A stretch of DNA of 64,000 nucleotides from VRUE01 sp036557525 (GTDB taxonomy: Bacteria > Actinomycetota > Thermoleophilia > Solirubrobacterales > 70-9): contig DATBHH010000119.1 of assembly GCA_036557525.1 (NCBI GenBank), positions 1 to 64,000 on the forward strand, read 5' to 3'. Shown piece after piece: positions 52,767-61,004 of this stretch. How positions within the stretch are numbered: position 1 is the stretch's first letter; every line of letters begins with the position of its first letter. The notes under the pieces were generated by a model that saw nothing but the letters and a program-made list of their open reading frames with translations, searched no databases and had not been told where the DNA came from. The translations under genes and the position numbers were made by a program.

Positions 52767-54356
52767 GTGTTCCGAGGCCTTCTCGTAAGAGGGTGCAAAC
52801 ATGGGCTTCCACCTTTCGTCTTGACCCTCGTCGGCGTATTGCTCGCAACGCTGGCCCCACAGGCTTTTGCTCGCGACGTTTACGTCGCAAACTCGAGCTC
52901 AGACGACGCATCGGTCATCGACACGGCTAAGAACGAAGTGGTCGGCGTGCCGATCCCGGTCGTTAACGGCGATCAAGGCTCTATGGCCATGGCGATCACC
53001 CCCGACGGCAAGCGCGCTTACGTCGCCAACTACGACGCGAGCGGCGCGGTATCGGTGATCGATACCACTACCAATCAGGTGATCGGTGCGCCGATCGCGG
53101 TTAGCTCGTTCGCGACCGCCGTGGCGATCACCCCCGACGGCAAGCGCGCCTACGTCGCCGATGGGGACGGTGCCTCGGTTATCGACACCGCCACCAATCA
53201 GGTAGTTGCTCATATCACGATGGTCGATGGGGCGTTCGCCATCGGGATCACTCCCGACGGCATCCGCGCCTACGCGGCGGACTATAACCAGGACAGTGTC
53301 TCGGTCATCGACACTGCCACCAATCAGGTCATCGGTGCCCCGATCTCGGTCGGAAGCGGACCGGTTTCGGTTGCGATCACTCCCGACGGCAAGCGTGTCT
53401 ACACTGCCAACTACTACATCAACGGCACCGTCTCAGTGATCGACACCGCCACCAATCAGGTGGTCGGCTCGCCGATCTCAGTCGGCCGCGACCCTGCCAG
53501 CATCGCGATCACCCCCGACGGCAAGCGTGCGTATGTCGCCAACTATGCCGACGACACCGTCTCAGTGATCGACACCGCCACCAATCAGGTGGTCGGCCCG
53601 CCGATCTCAGTCGGCAGTGGGCCGTCGGCGGTCGCGATCGCCCCCGACGGCAAGCGCGCGTATGTCGCCAACTACGCCGAAGACAGTGTCTCGGTGGTCG
53701 ACATCGCCACCAACCAGGTGATCCGCGCCCCGATCCTGGTCGGTATCCATCCGCACGCACTCGCGATCGTCCCTGACCAGCCGCCGGCCGCATCATTCGC
53801 TCACTCCTTCGCCCGGCCTGGAGTGCCGATTGTCTTCAGCGCGGCGGCCTCGACCGATCCGGACGGCAGCATCGCCCGCTATGACTGGGTCTTCGGCGAC
53901 GGGGAGACGGCGGTTGACGGCGGCTCGAGCCAAAGCCATACCTACGCTGCTCCCGGCAATTACCAAGGGACCCTCACGCTGACCGACAACGAGGGCTGCT
54001 CAGCCGCCCTCGTCTTCACCGGGCAGACCGCCTACTGCAACGGATCGGCCGTGGCGAGGCAAACGCAGGCGCTCAAGGTGGCATTCCCTGCGCTTAGTGT
54101 CAAGTGCCCGAAACGGGCAGGAGGACGGGGCTGCAAGTTCAAGCTTCGGGCGATTACAAAGAGGCGCAAGGGAAGGCCGGAGACAGCCGTTGCGAGGGCG
54201 AAGGTAAAGGCGGGCAAGGCCGCGATCCTCTCGCTCAGGCCAAAGCCGGCCTTCACCGCAAAGCTTGCCTCCGCGGCAATGATCCTGGTCAAGGAGGACG
54301 TGACGATCAAAGGCTCTAAAAAGACGTTCATCCGCAGGCTTAGGGTCGTCGGGTAG
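52767..54356 (+). CDS. YVTN beta-propeller / PKD exported protein (copy 2)
   Basis: A 529-aa exported protein. Signal peptide (LTLVGVLLATLAPQAFA); about seven ~42-aa propeller repeats (AVAITPDGKRAYVANY ... VSVIDTATNQVVG); PKD domain near 340-430 (ARYDWVFGDGETAV, SHTYAAPGNYQGTLTLTDNE); basic C-terminal domain (VKCPKRAGGRGCKFKLRAIT). A surface binding role is likely. The frame opens earlier, but GTG 52767 after TATAGT gives a proper signal peptide. It lies right after junction copy B, so it belongs to the island. Confidence 0.88.
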   Translation: MFRGLLVRGCKHGLPPFVLTLVGVLLATLAPQAFARDVYVANSSSDDASVIDTAKNEVVGVPIPVVNGDQGSMAMAITPDGKRAYVANYDASGAVSVIDTTTNQVIGAPIAVSSFATAVAITPDGKRAYVADGDGASVIDTATNQVVAHITMVDGAFAIGITPDGIRAYAADYNQDSVSVIDTATNQVIGAPISVGSGPVSVAITPDGKRVYTANYYINGTVSVIDTATNQVVGSPISVGRDPASIAITPDGKRAYVANYADDTVSVIDTATNQVVGPPISVGSGPSAVAIAPDGKRAYVANYAEDSVSVVDIATNQVIRAPILVGIHPHALAIVPDQPPAASFAHSFARPGVPIVFSAAASTDPDGSIARYDWVFGDGETAVDGGSSQSHTYAAPGNYQGTLTLTDNEGCSAALVFTGQTAYCNGSAVARQTQALKVAFPALSVKCPKRAGGRGCKFKLRAITKRRKGRPETAVARAKVKAGKAAILSLRPKPAFTAKLASAAMILVKEDVTIKGSKKTFIRRLRVVG

Positions 54357-54441
54357 TCGAACAGCGCAATCGAGCGACCGTCCGCCCACTGACGACTGGC
54401 GCGAGGATCGCTACCCTCAACCGAGCGAGACCTTCGTTGGC

Positions 54442-54687
54442 ATGGAGACACTCCCCGGCGCAGATCTGGTTCACCGCGGCGTCGCAGACTTGGACGCTGG
54501 ATTCGAATCTGCCGAGGCCCTACTTGTGTCGATCGGCGCGCCGCGGCTGCGCACCATAGGCATCGACCTGCCTGCGCCGTTCACCTCCCCGGAGCACAGG
54601 CTCTACGAACTCCTCGCCCGCGAAAAGGGCGATGCAGCTCACTCCGCCTACAACAGGGGAACGGCAGTGGCCCCGCCTGTGAAATAG
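54442..54687 (+). pseudogene. Remnant of a small protein next to a nucleotidyltransferase
   Basis: An 81-aa frame (METLPGADLVHRGVADLDAG; SAEALLVSIGAPRLRTIGID; SPEHRLYELLAREKGDAAHS) ending in an unlikely TAVAPPVK tail. I believe intact relatives sit directly upstream of DUF6036-like nucleotidyltransferase genes and are longer at the C-terminus; that is recollection, not a search result. It is followed at 54759 by a headless nucleotidyltransferase, so I read the pair as decayed. It could still be an expressed short gene. Confidence 0.55.
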
Positions 54688-54758
54688 ACCCGACCGTCGA
54701 GCTGGACCGCCCGGCCCGGCTCGCTCATGAATTGCTCTATACGGGTCGAGTCGGCTAG

Positions 54759-55214
54759 CTCGCGCAAGCGGCCGCTCGCTCGAAGCTGACGAGTCGGCGA
54801 CGGCTGGCGAGAGACCACCATCAGGTCGACATCAAGCTGATTCCCGACCGCGATGAGTTCCTGCGCGAGTTACCGCGGCTCAAGGAGGAGCTCAACCTCA
54901 ACGTCGAGCTCGCCGCACCGTCCGATTTCATTCCGCTTCCCGCAGGATGGGAGAACCGAAGCCCGCTGATACGCAGGGAGGGCAGGGTCGCGATTCACCA
55001 CTTCGACCGAGTTGCCCAGGCGCTGTCCAAGATCGAGCGCGGTCACGACCAGGATCTTCAAGACGTGAGACAGATGATCGCTCGCGTCCTGGTGGACCCG
55101 GGAGTTGCCCGTGCCCGGTTCGAGGTGATCGAGCCCGAGCTGTACCGCTTCCCCGCGATAGACCCCCCCTCGTTTCGGCGCGCGGTCGAGGAGGCTTTCC
55201 GACCGGACCCGTGA
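54759..55214 (+). pseudogene. 5'-truncated nucleotidyltransferase-like gene
   Basis: About 151 codons after an in-frame TAG at 54756, with no usable start before DIKLIPDRDEF. The translation is clearly protein-like: ELPRLKEELNLNVELAAPSD, AIHHFDRVAQALSKIERGHD, RFEVIEPELYRFPAIDPPSF. The VDIKL strand (metal-binding Asp of a nucleotidyltransferase) and HxQDLxDVRxM helix fit DUF6036/AbiEii-type enzymes. The N-terminal G-S motif is missing, so it should be inactive. It ends 10 bp before the convergent YVTN copy 3. Confidence 0.7.
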
Positions 55215-55223
55215 GCGGGCCCG

Positions 55224-56819
55224 TTACTGAACGATCTTCAGCCTGCGATAGGTCGTCCGAGTGGAGCCCTGCACGGTCACCGTCTCCTTGACGAGGACCC
55301 TCTTGGCGACGGCGAGCTTGGCGGCGAAGGCCTTCTTCGGCCTCAGGGAGACGATCGCCGAGCGGTCCGGCTTGAGCTTGGCCTTCGCGAGGGCGCTCTC
55401 GGGCTTCGGCCTCTTGCCCTTCCCGCCCTTCTTCGCGAGCGCCTGCAGCTTGAACCTGCAACCCCGGGGCCCGGCGCTCTTCGGGCATTTGAGCCGGACG
55501 CCCGGATAGGCGACCTTCACCTTCTTGGTTTGGCTCGCCGAGGACGGACCGTTGCAGAAGGCGGTCTGGCCGGTGAAGAGAAAGCCGGGGCAGCCTTCCC
55601 CGTCGTCGACGGTCAGCGTCACGGTGTACGTGCCAGGCTTGCCGTAGGTGTGCGGCAGCTGCGGGCCGCCGGTCGCCGTCTGGCCGTCGCCGAAACTCCA
55701 GGCGTAGGTGGCGATCTTGTCGTCGGCGTCGCCGGAGGCTGAGGCGTCCAGGGTGGTGGGCACTCCCGGGCGCACACGGTTTACCGAGACGGAAGCAGTA
55801 GGCGACTGGTCGGGGATGACGGCGATACCGGAGGGAAGGAGGCCGACGCCGATCGGCGCACCGACCACCTGGTTGGCCTGGGTGTCGATCACCGAGACGG
55901 TGCCGGCGCCAAAGCTGGCGACGTAGGCGGTCTTGCCGTCGGGGGTGATCGCGACGCTACGCGGGTCTCCGCCGACCGTGATCGGCGAGCCGACAACCTG
56001 ATTGGTCTGGGTGTCGATCACCGAGACGTCGTTCGCACCGCCGTTGACGACATATGCTCGCGTACCGTTGGGGGTTATCGCAATGCCGGCAGGGTTTTTT
56101 TTGACCGTGATCGGCGAGCCGACCACCTGATTGGTCTGGGTGTCGATCACCGAGACGCTTTTCGAGCCGACGTTGACGACGTAGGCGGTCCTGCCGTCGG
56201 GGGTGATCGCGATCGCGTCCGGATTGATTCCGACCGTGATCGGCGAACCGACCACCTGATTGGTCTGGGTGTCGATCACCGAGACGGTGCCGGAGTTGTT
56301 GTCGGCGACGTAGGCGGTCTTGCCGTCCGGGGTGATCGCGACGGCCACCGGGAAGCTGCTTTTTTTCAAGCCGATCGGCGACCCGACCACCTGGTTGGCC
56401 TGGGTGTCGATCACCGAGACTGTGTCGGATTCCCCATTTGCGACGTAGGCTCGCGCGCCGTCGGGGGTGATCGCGATGCCCGCCGGGATTTTCCCGACCG
56501 TGATCGGCGAGCCGACCACCTGATTGGTCTGGGTGTCGATCACCGAGACGGTGTTGGATTCCTCGTTGGCGACGTAGGCGGTCTTGCCGTCGGGGGTGAT
56601 CGCAATCGCTGCGACGCCCATGCCAAGGGCGATCGGCGCCCCGACCACCTGATTGGTCTGGGTGTCGATCACCGAGACGGTGCCTGAATCGATGTTGGCG
56701 ACATAGGCGTCGCGGGCGAGGGCACTCGTGGATGGGATGGCCAAAAACAGGGCCGCGAATGCGGCGACGAAAAGCAGACCGCCACGAAGATGCTGCCCTC
56801 GGGATGGTGACCCGGACAC
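55224..56819 (-). CDS. YVTN beta-propeller / PKD exported protein (copy 3)
   Basis: A 531-aa exported protein. Signal peptide (LLFVAAFAALFLAIPSTSAL); about eight ~43-aa repeats (AIAITPDGKTAYVAN ... VSVIDTQTNQVVGSPITVG); PKD domain (YAWSFGDGQTATG, HTYGKPGTYTVTLTVDDGEG); basic C-terminal domain (VKVAYPGVRLKCPKSAGPRG). It is the intact counterpart of the frameshifted copy at 28113, to which it is closer than copy 2. GTG 56819 lies 7 nt after TATAGT; longer upstream frames have no signal character. Confidence 0.9.
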   Translation of the reverse strand: MSGSPSRGQHLRGGLLFVAAFAALFLAIPSTSALARDAYVANIDSGTVSVIDTQTNQVVGAPIALGMGVAAIAITPDGKTAYVANEESNTVSVIDTQTNQVVGSPITVGKIPAGIAITPDGARAYVANGESDTVSVIDTQANQVVGSPIGLKKSSFPVAVAITPDGKTAYVADNNSGTVSVIDTQTNQVVGSPITVGINPDAIAITPDGRTAYVVNVGSKSVSVIDTQTNQVVGSPITVKKNPAGIAITPNGTRAYVVNGGANDVSVIDTQTNQVVGSPITVGGDPRSVAITPDGKTAYVASFGAGTVSVIDTQANQVVGAPIGVGLLPSGIAVIPDQSPTASVSVNRVRPGVPTTLDASASGDADDKIATYAWSFGDGQTATGGPQLPHTYGKPGTYTVTLTVDDGEGCPGFLFTGQTAFCNGPSSASQTKKVKVAYPGVRLKCPKSAGPRGCRFKLQALAKKGGKGKRPKPESALAKAKLKPDRSAIVSLRPKKAFAAKLAVAKRVLVKETVTVQGSTRTTYRRLKIVQ

Positions 56820-56826
56820 GAGGGCA

Positions 56827-56832
56827 ACTATA
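56827..56832 (-). promoter_or_regulatory. -10 box of YVTN gene 3
   Basis: TATAGT on the minus strand, 7 nt before GTG 56819. The surrounding GGGTATAGTTG and CTACTnTGT are shared with the promoter of copy 1 at 29695. Confidence 0.65.
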
Positions 56833-56905
56833 CCCAGAACACAGTAGCTTGAAGAAACGGAGAGAGAGCCATGAGCATGGTCGTCTTCAGGCCTCATGGT
56901 GGTTG
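56833..56905. repeat. Scrap of the FAD-gene 5' region duplicated with YVTN copy 3
   Basis: On the + strand, the ACAGTAG stretch and then GAGAGCCATGAGCATGGTCGTC resemble the region between YVTN copy 1 and the FAD gene (ACAAAGTAG ... GCCATGGAAATGAGCACGGTCGTC). Here the reading frame stops after about ten codons, so only the gene's beginning was copied. Confidence 0.55.
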
Positions 56906-56990
56906 ACGATGTCGGGTAGTCCGCCGGTCGAGGAAGCTCTGCAGACCCCGTACGAACCACCCCGCCCTGCTGAGGAACGACCGACGCGGA

Positions 56991-57033
56991 GCTCGGTGGA
57001 GTCGGGGAAAAATTTCGGGACAAACTTTCAGGA
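56991..57033. repeat. Island junction repeat, copy D (partial)
   Basis: GCTCGGTGGAGTCGGGGAAA and AATTTCGGGACAAACTTTCA match the distal ~43 bp of junction copies A (59330-59373) and B. The tRNA-like part is missing here. Confidence 0.65.
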
Positions 57034-57063
57034 GCTCGACGGTTGGAACAGACGCGCGCGTGG

Positions 57064-57861
57064 TCAACCGACTGGGTGAGTTGTAGCGTCGGTGCCGGCG
57101 ACCTCAACCTTCTCACGACGCTGAATGGAAGCCTCGTGCGCCCGCAGCGTGTCCGGCGTGAGAGTGGCCTCGAGGATCAGCGCCGTCGCGCAAAGCAGAG
57201 CCCAGAGTTGGCCGACAAGTGACCAGAGGCGCTCTTCGAGGCCCTGATAGCCGACGAACGATTCGTGCAGGAAAAGGGTGGCAAGCCACACGGCCAGGAC
57301 GACGAGAGCCCCGCCCAGCACGATTCGGGCGAGGCGGCTCGGCCACGCAGAGCGGGCGAAGGCGAATGCCGATAGGAAGAGCGAGATCTCGATGCCGAAG
57401 CTCAGCCACACGTGCGCGTAGTGATGCCAGGAAAGTGCGCTCGCCGCCTCGTGTGACTTGCATACGGCGCTCAGCGTCGGCGAGCAGTCCATGTGCAGCG
57501 GCCCGATAAGAATCGCGCATAGGCCGGCCAGGGCGAACATCACAGGCATTCCCAGCGGCCAGGGCCGCGCGCGCAGCGACGGCACGAGCGCGACCGCAAG
57601 AGCGATGAAACCAAGTCCCCAGATCCCGACGAAGATGAGAAAGATCCAGGGGTGAGCCGCCCCTTCCCGGCCGAGCTCGCTTATGTACTGGCGTGCCGGC
57701 GAGTAATGGGGTTCGAGGGCACCGGCGAGCACCCATCCGCCGAGGAACACAACCTGTGCGACCATCGCTGCCTGCGCCAACAGCAACGTGCGGCGGCGCG
57801 CCGCGGCGGGCATGAGCGGCCAACCTGGCGGCCTGAGCCAAAGCGCAACGTTACGGAGCAC
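57064..57861 (-). CDS. DUF998 family membrane protein
   Basis: A 265-aa protein with about six helices and the DUF998 pattern: VFLGGWVLAGALEPHYSPAR followed by YISELGREGAAHPWIF. A conserved-looking GPLHMDCSPTLSAVC lies in the middle, and HHYAHVWLSFGIEISLFLSA follows. DUF998 proteins are of unknown function. GTG 57861 is 9 nt after TAGCCT; ATG 57813 (MPAAARRRTLL) is an alternative. It lies just right of the partial junction D. Confidence 0.82.
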   Translation of the reverse strand: MLRNVALWLRPPGWPLMPAAARRRTLLLAQAAMVAQVVFLGGWVLAGALEPHYSPARQYISELGREGAAHPWIFLIFVGIWGLGFIALAVALVPSLRARPWPLGMPVMFALAGLCAILIGPLHMDCSPTLSAVCKSHEAASALSWHHYAHVWLSFGIEISLFLSAFAFARSAWPSRLARIVLGGALVVLAVWLATLFLHESFVGYQGLEERLWSLVGQLWALLCATALILEATLTPDTLRAHEASIQRREKVEVAGTDATTHPVG

Positions 57862-57873
57862 GTTCTCTGGAGG

Positions 57874-58422
57874 CTATCCGGAGTTGGGGGATGCCAAGAA
57901 AGGCCCGCATGGAGGTCTGATCAGCCTTCGGAATCCGGCTCGGTCTCGCCCGGGAAGTAATCCGCCTCCCGAGCGTCGGTTGCGCAGGATCATCTCAAGC
58001 GATTCGGCTGGCGGCTCGCCGCCGGGGGGATAGTTCCGGACCATCACCTTGCCGCTGTCCGGGTACTCGTTGATCTCCGGATAGAGCATGGTGCTGACGA
58101 TCAGTACGCGCACAGTGTCCGACTGGCGGTTGTCGAGTCGATGAGCTCCTTCACGGCCGGTAGGACAGGCGACTATGTCCCCGGGCGAGAGCTCCCGCTC
58201 GGTGTCGAGGCCGCACAGAGTCGGGCGGCCAGACAGCACGATGATCAGCTCCTCGTTTGCGTGGTGGATGTGAAGCGGGAAACTCGAGGCGCCGGGCAGA
58301 AGCTCGTAGAGCGAGGTGCCGAGCTTCTCGCACCCGGCCTGCCGGCCCAGCCGGGCTCGACGCCACGCAAACGGTGGACGGTCGAGGTCCGCGTCCCAGT
58401 GTGGCTCGTAGATGTTCGCCAC
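57874..58422 (-). CDS. Cupin protein with probable 3' frameshift
   Basis: A cupin: SLYELLPGASSFPLHIHHAN (metal-binding His pair), EELIIVLSGRPTLCG, then ELSPGDIVACPTGREGAHRL (third His). GTG 58422 gives 182 aa, 8 nt after TACGCT. After EMILRN at about 57976-57982 the annotated frame reads RRSGGGLLPG and runs on. One base earlier the other frame reads DAREADYFPGETEPDSEG and stops at 57921, which is what this cupin family normally ends with. An extra base is therefore likely (mutation or sequencing error). Confidence 0.75.
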   Translation of the reverse strand: MANIYEPHWDADLDRPPFAWRRARLGRQAGCEKLGTSLYELLPGASSFPLHIHHANEELIIVLSGRPTLCGLDTERELSPGDIVACPTGREGAHRLDNRQSDTVRVLIVSTMLYPEINEYPDSGKVMVRNYPPGGEPPAESLEMILRNRRSGGGLLPGRDRAGFRRLIRPPCGPFLASPNSG

Positions 58423-58793
58423 GCCGCAGGAGCGTATCTCCTGATCGGCGACTGGCCCAGGTGATGTAGGGGTCAGCACCAGAAATCCTGGCGTCACTCG
58501 CGTTCGCCGCCTCGCGCCCCTTCTGAACCATCGTGGGCCTGCTCTCATCGACGTCATCGTCCTCGCCGAACCTAGGCCGGCGAGGTTTTGTGCTCGTCGA
58601 CTTCATCCATCGAATATTCCAGGCCAACCCGGAGAAACTTCGGTGAAAAGATCCCCCTCATCATCGAAGGTCTCCCAAACCGGAAAGATGAAGGAGGCGC
58701 GCGGAATCACGCGCGAGCAAGACAACGATCTTTGAGCCCAAAGCCGACTGGCCGGCACCATCCGCAACCTTGACGTCAACTAGGAGGTCCATC
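58423..58793. other. Intergenic region with an orphan terminator
   Basis: About 370 bp without a credible gene. It contains the probable cupin promoter (TACGCT 58431-58436, minus strand), the + strand terminator-like hairpin at 58561-58589, and the AGGAGG ribosome site (58783-58788) of the next gene. Confidence 0.5.
58561..58589 (+). terminator. Rho-independent-type hairpin with no upstream gene
   Basis: CCTCGCCG and CGGCGAGG form a perfect 8-bp stem with a 9-nt loop, followed by TTTT. No + strand gene precedes it, so it may be left over from a deleted island gene. Confidence 0.5.
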
Positions 58794-59183
58794 TTGCCTG
58801 AGACGATTCCGTTCAGCGAGCGCAGCCGACAAGCCCAGATCGTCCTCGCGCTCGTCGTGCCGTTCATCTTCGGCGCGGTCGTCGGGGTCGTCCTCGGCGC
58901 TTCCGCCACTGCCTACTGGATCCTCTCCGCCTTCGCCGCCATTGGCGCGGTGCTTGCCGGACTCGAGCATCCCAATCCGCGTTCGGCGGCGATCCGCGGC
59001 CTCGTCATAGGAGCGGTCTACGGCATCGGCCTGCTTCTCGCGCACGCTGTCGCCGGCACCCACGCTGAAGTGTCGCTCGGCAGTTTTCCGCCCTTCGTGA
59101 TTCTGATCGACGCGATTGCCGGGGGGATTCTCGCAGCGATCGGCGGGTTGATCTCCCGGGCGAGAATCAGGCGATCCCGCTAA
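58794..59183 (+). CDS. Small membrane protein
   Basis: A 129-aa protein with four hydrophobic helices (about 16-36, 38-58, 68-88 and 100-120) and an Arg-rich end. The start is TTG 58794, fixed by a perfect AGGAGG 5-6 nt upstream; a longer frame from TTG 58770 would place the ribosome site inside the coding region. Function unknown. It sits just left of junction A. Confidence 0.72.
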   Translation: MPETIPFSERSRQAQIVLALVVPFIFGAVVGVVLGASATAYWILSAFAAIGAVLAGLEHPNPRSAAIRGLVIGAVYGIGLLLAHAVAGTHAEVSLGSFPPFVILIDAIAGGILAAIGGLISRARIRRSR

Positions 59184-59223
59184 CAGCTGTGGGCAATGGC
59201 CTTGCTGAGCGGAGCTTTCCCAG

Positions 59224-59373
59224 TGGGGCGGGCTGGACTCGAACCAGCGACCGACGGATTATGAGTCGCGCCAGAACCGCTCTAGAAAGCCAAATCTGGC
59301 GTGTCAGAGCGAAGGAATCTGAGGAGATTCAGGGAGTTCGGTGGAGTTGGGGACAAATTTCGGGACAAAGTTT
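59224..59373. repeat. Island junction repeat, copy A
   Basis: The first 44 bp (59224-59267) are identical to 61121-61164, the 3' end-to-anticodon half of the tRNA gene, in the same orientation. The next ~105 bp match junction copy B and contain an inverted repeat CGCCAGA/TCTGGCG (59269-59275, 59295-59301). It is a classical attachment-site duplication. Confidence 0.9.
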
Positions 59374-59383
59374 CAGACCGTCT

Positions 59384-59740
59384 CTATAGGCCGCGATCCT
59401 TCTTGTCGTGGTGGGCGCTGACCATCCTGGATACCGGCCATGCACAGAGACCAACGACCCATATGCAGAGGATCGCAATCCAGAGTGCCCCTCCCCAGCC
59501 ATCTCCGTGATGAGCGCCGGGTGGTTCTGCATCAGTCGTCAGTGCGGCAACTCCGATGCCCAAGCCAAGAAAGGTTGCGATAAGTCCGAACGCCCGCACC
59601 GTCCGCTCATCTTGTCGTTCCTGTCGTGCGACCTCGCCGGCACGAGCCAGCAAGTAAAGGCCCTGACCCATTACCAGAATCGCCAAGACGCTACCGCCGA
59701 CTTCCCACACATGCTGAGGCAAGAAGGCAAATGTGATCAT
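59384..59740 (-). CDS. Small membrane protein in tRNA-proximal island
   Basis: A 118-aa protein with three predicted helices (about 14-32, 48-66 and 84-103) and a basic C-terminus (SAHHDKKDRGL). A His/Gly-rich loop (PPGAHHGDGWGG) joins helices 2 and 3. It starts at ATG 59740, only 26 bp after the stop of the nucleotidyltransferase gene, so it could be the third gene of that unit. Function unknown. Confidence 0.62.
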   Translation of the reverse strand: MITFAFLPQHVWEVGGSVLAILVMGQGLYLLARAGEVARQERQDERTVRAFGLIATFLGLGIGVAALTTDAEPPGAHHGDGWGGALWIAILCIWVVGLCAWPVSRMVSAHHDKKDRGL

Positions 59741-59766
59741 GGCCGCATGAATCGAGGTGGTCGATG

Positions 59767-60480
59767 CTATGCGGAGGCGGCACCGATGCCGATGAGCTGA
59801 TCCACCCGAGGTCGAATTACCTGGATGACGCGATCGGGGGCTTCCGGGCCAGGCGGCAATGCGCCCTCTAGTCCGTTTGGGAAGGCTGGGTGCCCGGAGA
59901 GATCCTTCAGTTGCCCGGCGACATACCGACGGAGCTCAGCAGGGGATCCGACGACCTCATCAACGAGCTCCTCGCGCCCGTCGATCAAGGCCACGATGTC
60001 TCCGAAATCTCGGCTGCCGTAGAAGTCACTCTTACCTCTGGCCCCGAACGCCTCAAGCTTTGCGGCCAATAGGAATGGAGGCGGAATTACCTTGATGGCT
60101 TGGCCGGCTGGCAGGGTGTACTTGACCGAGTTGGCGTAAGCATGCTTTAGCCACTCATTCGAGAATCCGAGTATCGACGCATCGGTAGGCATTACGTCGA
60201 GAACTAGCTCGGGATACGGATATCGGAATCGACAGATCATTCCGCTCTCCTGATCGTTTTCGAAGCCAGCTTCTCGAAGCCGCTCTTCGAGGCGATAGTA
60301 GTCCCGTCTCGACGAGACCTCGACGATGACGTCAACATCTTCAGTGGGCCGGAACTCGGGCGCGGCTGCGTCTGTGATCCAAAGATCGACGGTCGCGCCA
60401 CCGACGAAGACAACGTCCTGGTCAAGCTCACCCAGATGCTCGAGCGCCCGTTCGAGCATGGCGAGGTTCTCTTGATTCAT
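59767..60480 (-). CDS. AbiEii/AbiGii-like nucleotidyltransferase (toxin candidate)
   Basis: A 237-aa protein with the nucleotidyltransferase pattern: VVFVGGATVDLW (G-G/S loop), TEDVDVIVEVSS (two metal-binding Asp), RYPYPELVLDVMPTDASILG (third acidic strand), then PPFLLAAKLEAFGARGKSDF and YGSRDFGDIVALIDGREEL. Relatives act as the toxic partner in type IV-like abortive-infection modules. Overlaps the upstream winged-helix gene by 4 bases (ATGA). Toxicity is inferred from family and arrangement. Confidence 0.88.
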   Translation of the reverse strand: MNQENLAMLERALEHLGELDQDVVFVGGATVDLWITDAAAPEFRPTEDVDVIVEVSSRRDYYRLEERLREAGFENDQESGMICRFRYPYPELVLDVMPTDASILGFSNEWLKHAYANSVKYTLPAGQAIKVIPPPFLLAAKLEAFGARGKSDFYGSRDFGDIVALIDGREELVDEVVGSPAELRRYVAGQLKDLSGHPAFPNGLEGALPPGPEAPDRVIQVIRPRVDQLIGIGAASA

Positions 60481-60992
60481 GCCAAGACGGGCGCCTTAAG
60501 GCGGCGACCAAGTTCTTTACCCGCCAACCCACGCTCACGCGCATTGCCGATTCGGATCGCGTCGAACAGGGCCAGCAGTTCGCCGAGGGCCGGATCCCTT
60601 TTGGCTGCTTTAGGCACAACGGGATGAAGTGGCTCAAGCGCAATGCCGCGCTTCTTGCCTTGAGCGAAAGGCCAAACCGGCACATTTTCCTGAGAGGACA
60701 CGAGCTGGTCGCGAAGAGGTGGCGCCGCCCACGCGGTTGGAATTCCTCGCGCTTCTCCCTGCCTTATCGGAGGGAAGACATACTTCGCGCCATGCTGCAG
60801 AAACTCCAAGAGTGCAGGCTGGTTGACGTCCTTGCGCTTCGAGCTGTACAGGCCTGACTTCTCAGCGCGTTCCAGGCTGCGGTGAACCGCCGATGGGCTC
60901 AGATCGAGCTCTGAGGCAATTTGCTCAAAGGTCCAACCCTGGTCCTGGCCAACGAGCTTCAGCAGAACGACAATGTCCTGGGGTTTCAACAT
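60477..60992 (-). CDS. Winged-helix regulator (antitoxin candidate)
   Basis: A 171-aa protein with an N-terminal helix-turn-helix (TFEQIASELDLSPSAVHRSL) and a C-terminal extension (YVFPPIRQGEARGIPTAWAA; DPALGELLALFDAIRIGNAR). In AbiE-type modules the first gene encodes such a repressor-antitoxin. It is coupled by ATGA to the nucleotidyltransferase. A palindrome just upstream (61021-61039) fits autoregulation. Confidence 0.82.
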   Translation of the reverse strand: MLKPQDIVVLLKLVGQDQGWTFEQIASELDLSPSAVHRSLERAEKSGLYSSKRKDVNQPALLEFLQHGAKYVFPPIRQGEARGIPTAWAAPPLRDQLVSSQENVPVWPFAQGKKRGIALEPLHPVVPKAAKRDPALGELLALFDAIRIGNARERGLAGKELGRRLKAPVLA

Positions 60993-61004
60993 GGATGGAG
61001 GATA

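Noticed and set aside
55900..56720. CRISPR-like regular direct repeats
   Set aside because: The ~129-bp periodicity is in-frame YVTN protein repeat coding sequence, not short repeats with unique spacers.
59224..59267. Second tRNA gene
   Set aside because: Only the 3' half is present; the D-arm and 5' acceptor strand are missing, so it is an attachment duplicate.
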